Assembly (NCBI RefSeq): GCF_011634895.1
Contig: NZ_SIRR01000005.1
Span: 242,656 to 306,655 of the forward strand
Reading direction: 5' to 3'
Length of the DNA stretch: 64,000 nucleotides
From: Rheinheimera pleomorphica
GTDB lineage: Bacteria; Pseudomonadota; Gammaproteobacteria; Enterobacterales; Alteromonadaceae
The notes beneath the pieces are model-generated. The model was not told where the DNA came from, did not search any database, and saw only the letters and a list, made by a program, of their open reading frames with translations. The first letter of the stretch is position 1. Each line of letters begins with the position of its first letter. Positions 62,356 to 64,000 of the stretch are shown piece by piece. The translations under genes and the position numbers were made by a program.

Positions 62356-62871
62356 GTGAAAATTTTGTTATTAGTAATTACATATCTTTTTTTCGCAGGT
62401 AAGGCATTTGCTGAAGAGCCAAACTGCTCTGAGAATGAAGTTTTTCATGGCTTGATGTTTGAGTTAGCAGTTAACAATTCGCTACGTGACGATATGGTTT
62501 TCAGGTTTTGCGTTGGGAAAGATGTAAGTTTTTTAGTTTCTGAGCTATATCAGACAGCCTATGTGTCTGAAGATGGAATAAGGCCAGCGCTGAATTATCA
62601 TTCCAAAGTTAGGCTCACTAGTGAGACCAAAAGCAAAATTGATGATTTGTATAAAAATGCTTTGCTTAATTCACGGCCTGATAATGTTCGCGGTTTAGAT
62701 GGGTCAACTTGGTGTTTTCGGCCCAAATCTGGCAATTCGTACACTGAGCTTTGTTACTGGTCACCAATTGAACATCCTGGAAGCGAAAGAGGCCTGAAAG
62801 ATATTTCTAATTTAGGTATTTATCTGTTTGATATATCTGGATTACAAGAATACGGAGGAGTATTTCAGTAA
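62356..62871 (+). CDS. Secreted protein of unknown function (cassette gene)
   Basis: A 171-residue protein starting at GTG with a signal peptide (about 1-19, ending KAFAEE). Four cysteines in the mature part (PNCSEN, RFCVG, TWCFRP, ELCYW) suggest two disulfides, consistent with a periplasmic protein. No family recognised. The codon use is AT-rich compared with the core genes, fitting acquired DNA. Followed by attC-like site 4. Confidence 0.65.
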   Translation: MKILLLVITYLFFAGKAFAEEPNCSENEVFHGLMFELAVNNSLRDDMVFRFCVGKDVSFLVSELYQTAYVSEDGIRPALNYHSKVRLTSETKSKIDDLYKNALLNSRPDNVRGLDGSTWCFRPKSGNSYTELCYWSPIEHPGSERGLKDISNLGIYLFDISGLQEYGGVFQ

Positions 62872-62884
62872 TGATGAACACTCT

Positions 62885-62983
62885 ATATAACAAGTTACTT
62901 AATTTCGTTCCAGCCACAAACAGCGTGGCCTCCACGGGACTGCCTACGCTGCGCTGCGGCAGCCCATTAGCAACGCGTTAGGC
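62885..62983 (+). other. attC-like site 4
   Basis: Starts ATATAACAAGTT and ends AACGCGTTAGGC with complementary ends and an internally paired middle (GCTGCGCTGC, CCACGGG regions). 99 nt. Lies between two cassette genes. Confidence 0.82.
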
Positions 62984-62989
62984 AACAAT

Positions 62990-63322
62990 ATGGATTTCGT
63001 GGCAACAAAAAATTTTGTAATTAGCTTGCTAACTTTTGCGCCGGTAGTTGTTTTAGCAGTTATTTCTTTGCCTGTGTTTTACGGTATAGGCGCACTGAAA
63101 AAGAGAGACGTTGACTATCACATGATATTTAGGTGCTGTGGAAAGGCGGTATTTATCCAATTTTTGTTCTTACTGGCTACAATAGCTTTTTTCTTGGTGC
63201 TTTATCTGAATGAGAGCATTCAAGGTATTCCCGTAGTTCTGCTTTTGCCAGTATCAACTCTAATATCGTTTGTCGTGTTTGTTTCTACATGTATTAAAAG
63301 GCGAGCATTAATTTATGCCTAA
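62990..63322 (+). CDS. Small membrane protein (cassette gene)
   Basis: A 110-residue protein with about three hydrophobic segments (10-32, 52-72, 79-100). No family recognised. The ATG lies six bases after attC-like site 4 and the stop codon TAA is part of attC-like site 5 (GCCTAAC), a compact cassette. No ribosome site is obvious. Confidence 0.65.
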   Translation: MDFVATKNFVISLLTFAPVVVLAVISLPVFYGIGALKKRDVDYHMIFRCCGKAVFIQFLFLLATIAFFLVLYLNESIQGIPVVLLLPVSTLISFVVFVSTCIKRRALIYA

Positions 63323-63403
63323 CAAGCGTAGTCACAATCGGCCACTGCGTGGCCTGGACCTCAACCGCTTCGCGGGTTTCGGCCTGTGCTGCGAGCGTTA
63401 AAT
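63317..63403 (+). other. attC-like site 5
   Basis: Starts GCCTAACAAGCG and ends GCGAGCGTTAAAT; complementary ends, with inner pairs such as GGCC repeats and AACCGC/GCGGGTT. 87 nt; resembles classical attC sites of integron cassettes closely. Confidence 0.85.
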
Positions 63404-63416
63404 GCCAAGGAGAGTC

Positions 63417-63932
63417 ATGGATAAGCCGCACCAAAGAATAGGTTCAAAGTCCAATTCTCACGTAGGAAGAGATTTTGAGTTGGCTGCTAAAAAATTCTTT
63501 GCCAGCGAAGGACTTGCTCTTGATCTCAATATAAAAATTCCTGTCGGTATCGGCGAAATCAAGAAAGAGCACGCATTTGATTTGGGCTGCCTAAAAGAAA
63601 AAGTACTAATTGAGTGCAAGTCGCACAAATGGACTGCGCCAAATGACAATGTGCCAAGTGCTAAGCTGACTGTTTGGAATGAGGCCATGTACTATTTTTT
63701 AGCCACCCCTCCGAGTTATCGAAAAATAATGTTTGTACTTCGTGATTATAGTGAGAAGCGTAAGGAAACATTAGCGGAATACTATATTCGTACTTATAAC
63801 CATTTGATTCCAGAAGGTGTCGAGTTGTGGGTGTACGAAGAATCAACAATGTCAGCAGTGCAGTTGGCATTTAACAAGTTTAGCCAGCAGGACGCGCAAA
63901 AAGGCGCGCCTCTGCTAAAAGCGTTGGTATGA
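63417..63932 (+). CDS. PD-(D/E)XK nuclease-like protein (cassette gene)
   Basis: A 171-residue protein with a likely restriction-endonuclease-like core: GRDFELAAKKFF (about 18-29, with the conserved Glu), HAFDLGCLKEKVLIECKS (about 54-71) giving Asp and Glu-x-Lys, and NEAMYYF. It may cut or bind DNA; function is unknown. The start at 63417 has AAGGAG just upstream; an ATG at 63402 lies inside attC and is unlikely. A nuclease-like cassette could serve in defence, but nothing shows that here. Confidence 0.7.
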   Translation: MDKPHQRIGSKSNSHVGRDFELAAKKFFASEGLALDLNIKIPVGIGEIKKEHAFDLGCLKEKVLIECKSHKWTAPNDNVPSAKLTVWNEAMYYFLATPPSYRKIMFVLRDYSEKRKETLAEYYIRTYNHLIPEGVELWVYEESTMSAVQLAFNKFSQQDAQKGAPLLKALV

Positions 63933-63944
63933 CTCCCCACGTCA

Positions 63945-63967
63945 AGCAGGTTGAGTAAAAACCTGCT
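63945..63967 (+). terminator. Hairpin at the window end
   Basis: AGCAGGTT pairs with AACCTGCT around GAGTAAA. No attC is recognisable before the window ends at 64000. Confidence 0.5.
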
Positions 63968-64000
63968 CATTTAAGAACCATCTTTTACCGTTAAAGCGAG

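Noticed and set aside
63402..63416. ATG at 63402 as start of the nuclease-like gene
   Set aside because: It lies inside the end of attC-like site 5, while the ATG at 63417 has a good ribosome site.
60000..64000. Integron integrase gene
   Set aside because: No tyrosine-recombinase-like frame was found on either strand in the array region.

Overview
The window looks like chromosome from a gammaproteobacterium of the Alteromonadales/Rheinheimera-Alishewanella type. This is inferred from gene content and order: recX-alaS-csrA-tRNA-Ser-tRNA-Arg, prfA-prmC-kdsA, hemA/lolB-ispE-prs, a UbiF-like gene beside a tRNA-Met/Leu/Gln operon, a tyrS/M23-peptidase divergent pair and a large TonB receptor. No database search was possible, so the genus is a guess. 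Most of the window (about 1-60000) is ordinary, densely packed core genome. The last 4 kb is accessory DNA.

Layout. 1-14.7 kb: a DUF3718-like secreted protein; the minus-strand run hemA-prfA-prmC-(HD-GYP regulator)-sirB2-kdsA; the plus-strand run lolB-ispE-prs; rplY-pth-ychF; a four-gene tRNA operon; a UbiF-like hydroxylase and a thioredoxin-fold protein. 14.7-25.1 kb: agmatine-to-putrescine genes aguB-aguA, ppiC, a RES/Xre toxin-antitoxin pair, an RhlE-type helicase, a GIY-YIG protein, an AEC transporter, two SPFH membrane proteins with a small Arc-like regulator between them, and an MscS channel. 25.1-37.8 kb: acnA, tyrS, a MepM-like peptidase, the sodium-pumping oxaloacetate decarboxylase oadGAB, and pqiABC. 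37.8-49 kb: a periplasmic phosphodiesterase opposite a TonB receptor; a Ser/Arg/Arg tRNA operon downstream of csrA; alaS, recX; a membrane protein; and an S46 peptidase homologue that has lost catalytic residues. 49-60 kb: a UPF0114 protein, a large propeller-type hybrid histidine kinase facing a solute-binding protein, a methionine block in which metH is split into two genes behind metA, and a membrane protein with the layout of a pentameric ligand-gated ion channel.

60-64 kb is a run of small, mostly unrecognised genes all on the plus strand, separated by attC-like recombination sites. It looks like a cluster of integron cassettes with no integrase in view. It holds a lipoprotein, two small membrane proteins, a cysteine-containing secreted protein and a PD-(D/E)XK-like nuclease candidate, and it is interrupted by a decayed IS110-family transposase.

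The strongest non-gene signals are: (1) a roughly 70-nt hairpin-rich element present twice (41679-41750 and 61878-61947) whose stems differ but keep pairing, inserted once into a tRNA-Arg remnant and once cleanly into the IS110 transposase; (2) a second dispersed structured repeat (12508-12600 and, inverted, 16981-17068); (3) a structured leader upstream of rplY; (4) a 66-bp direct repeat carrying the end of tRNA-Arg plus its terminator.
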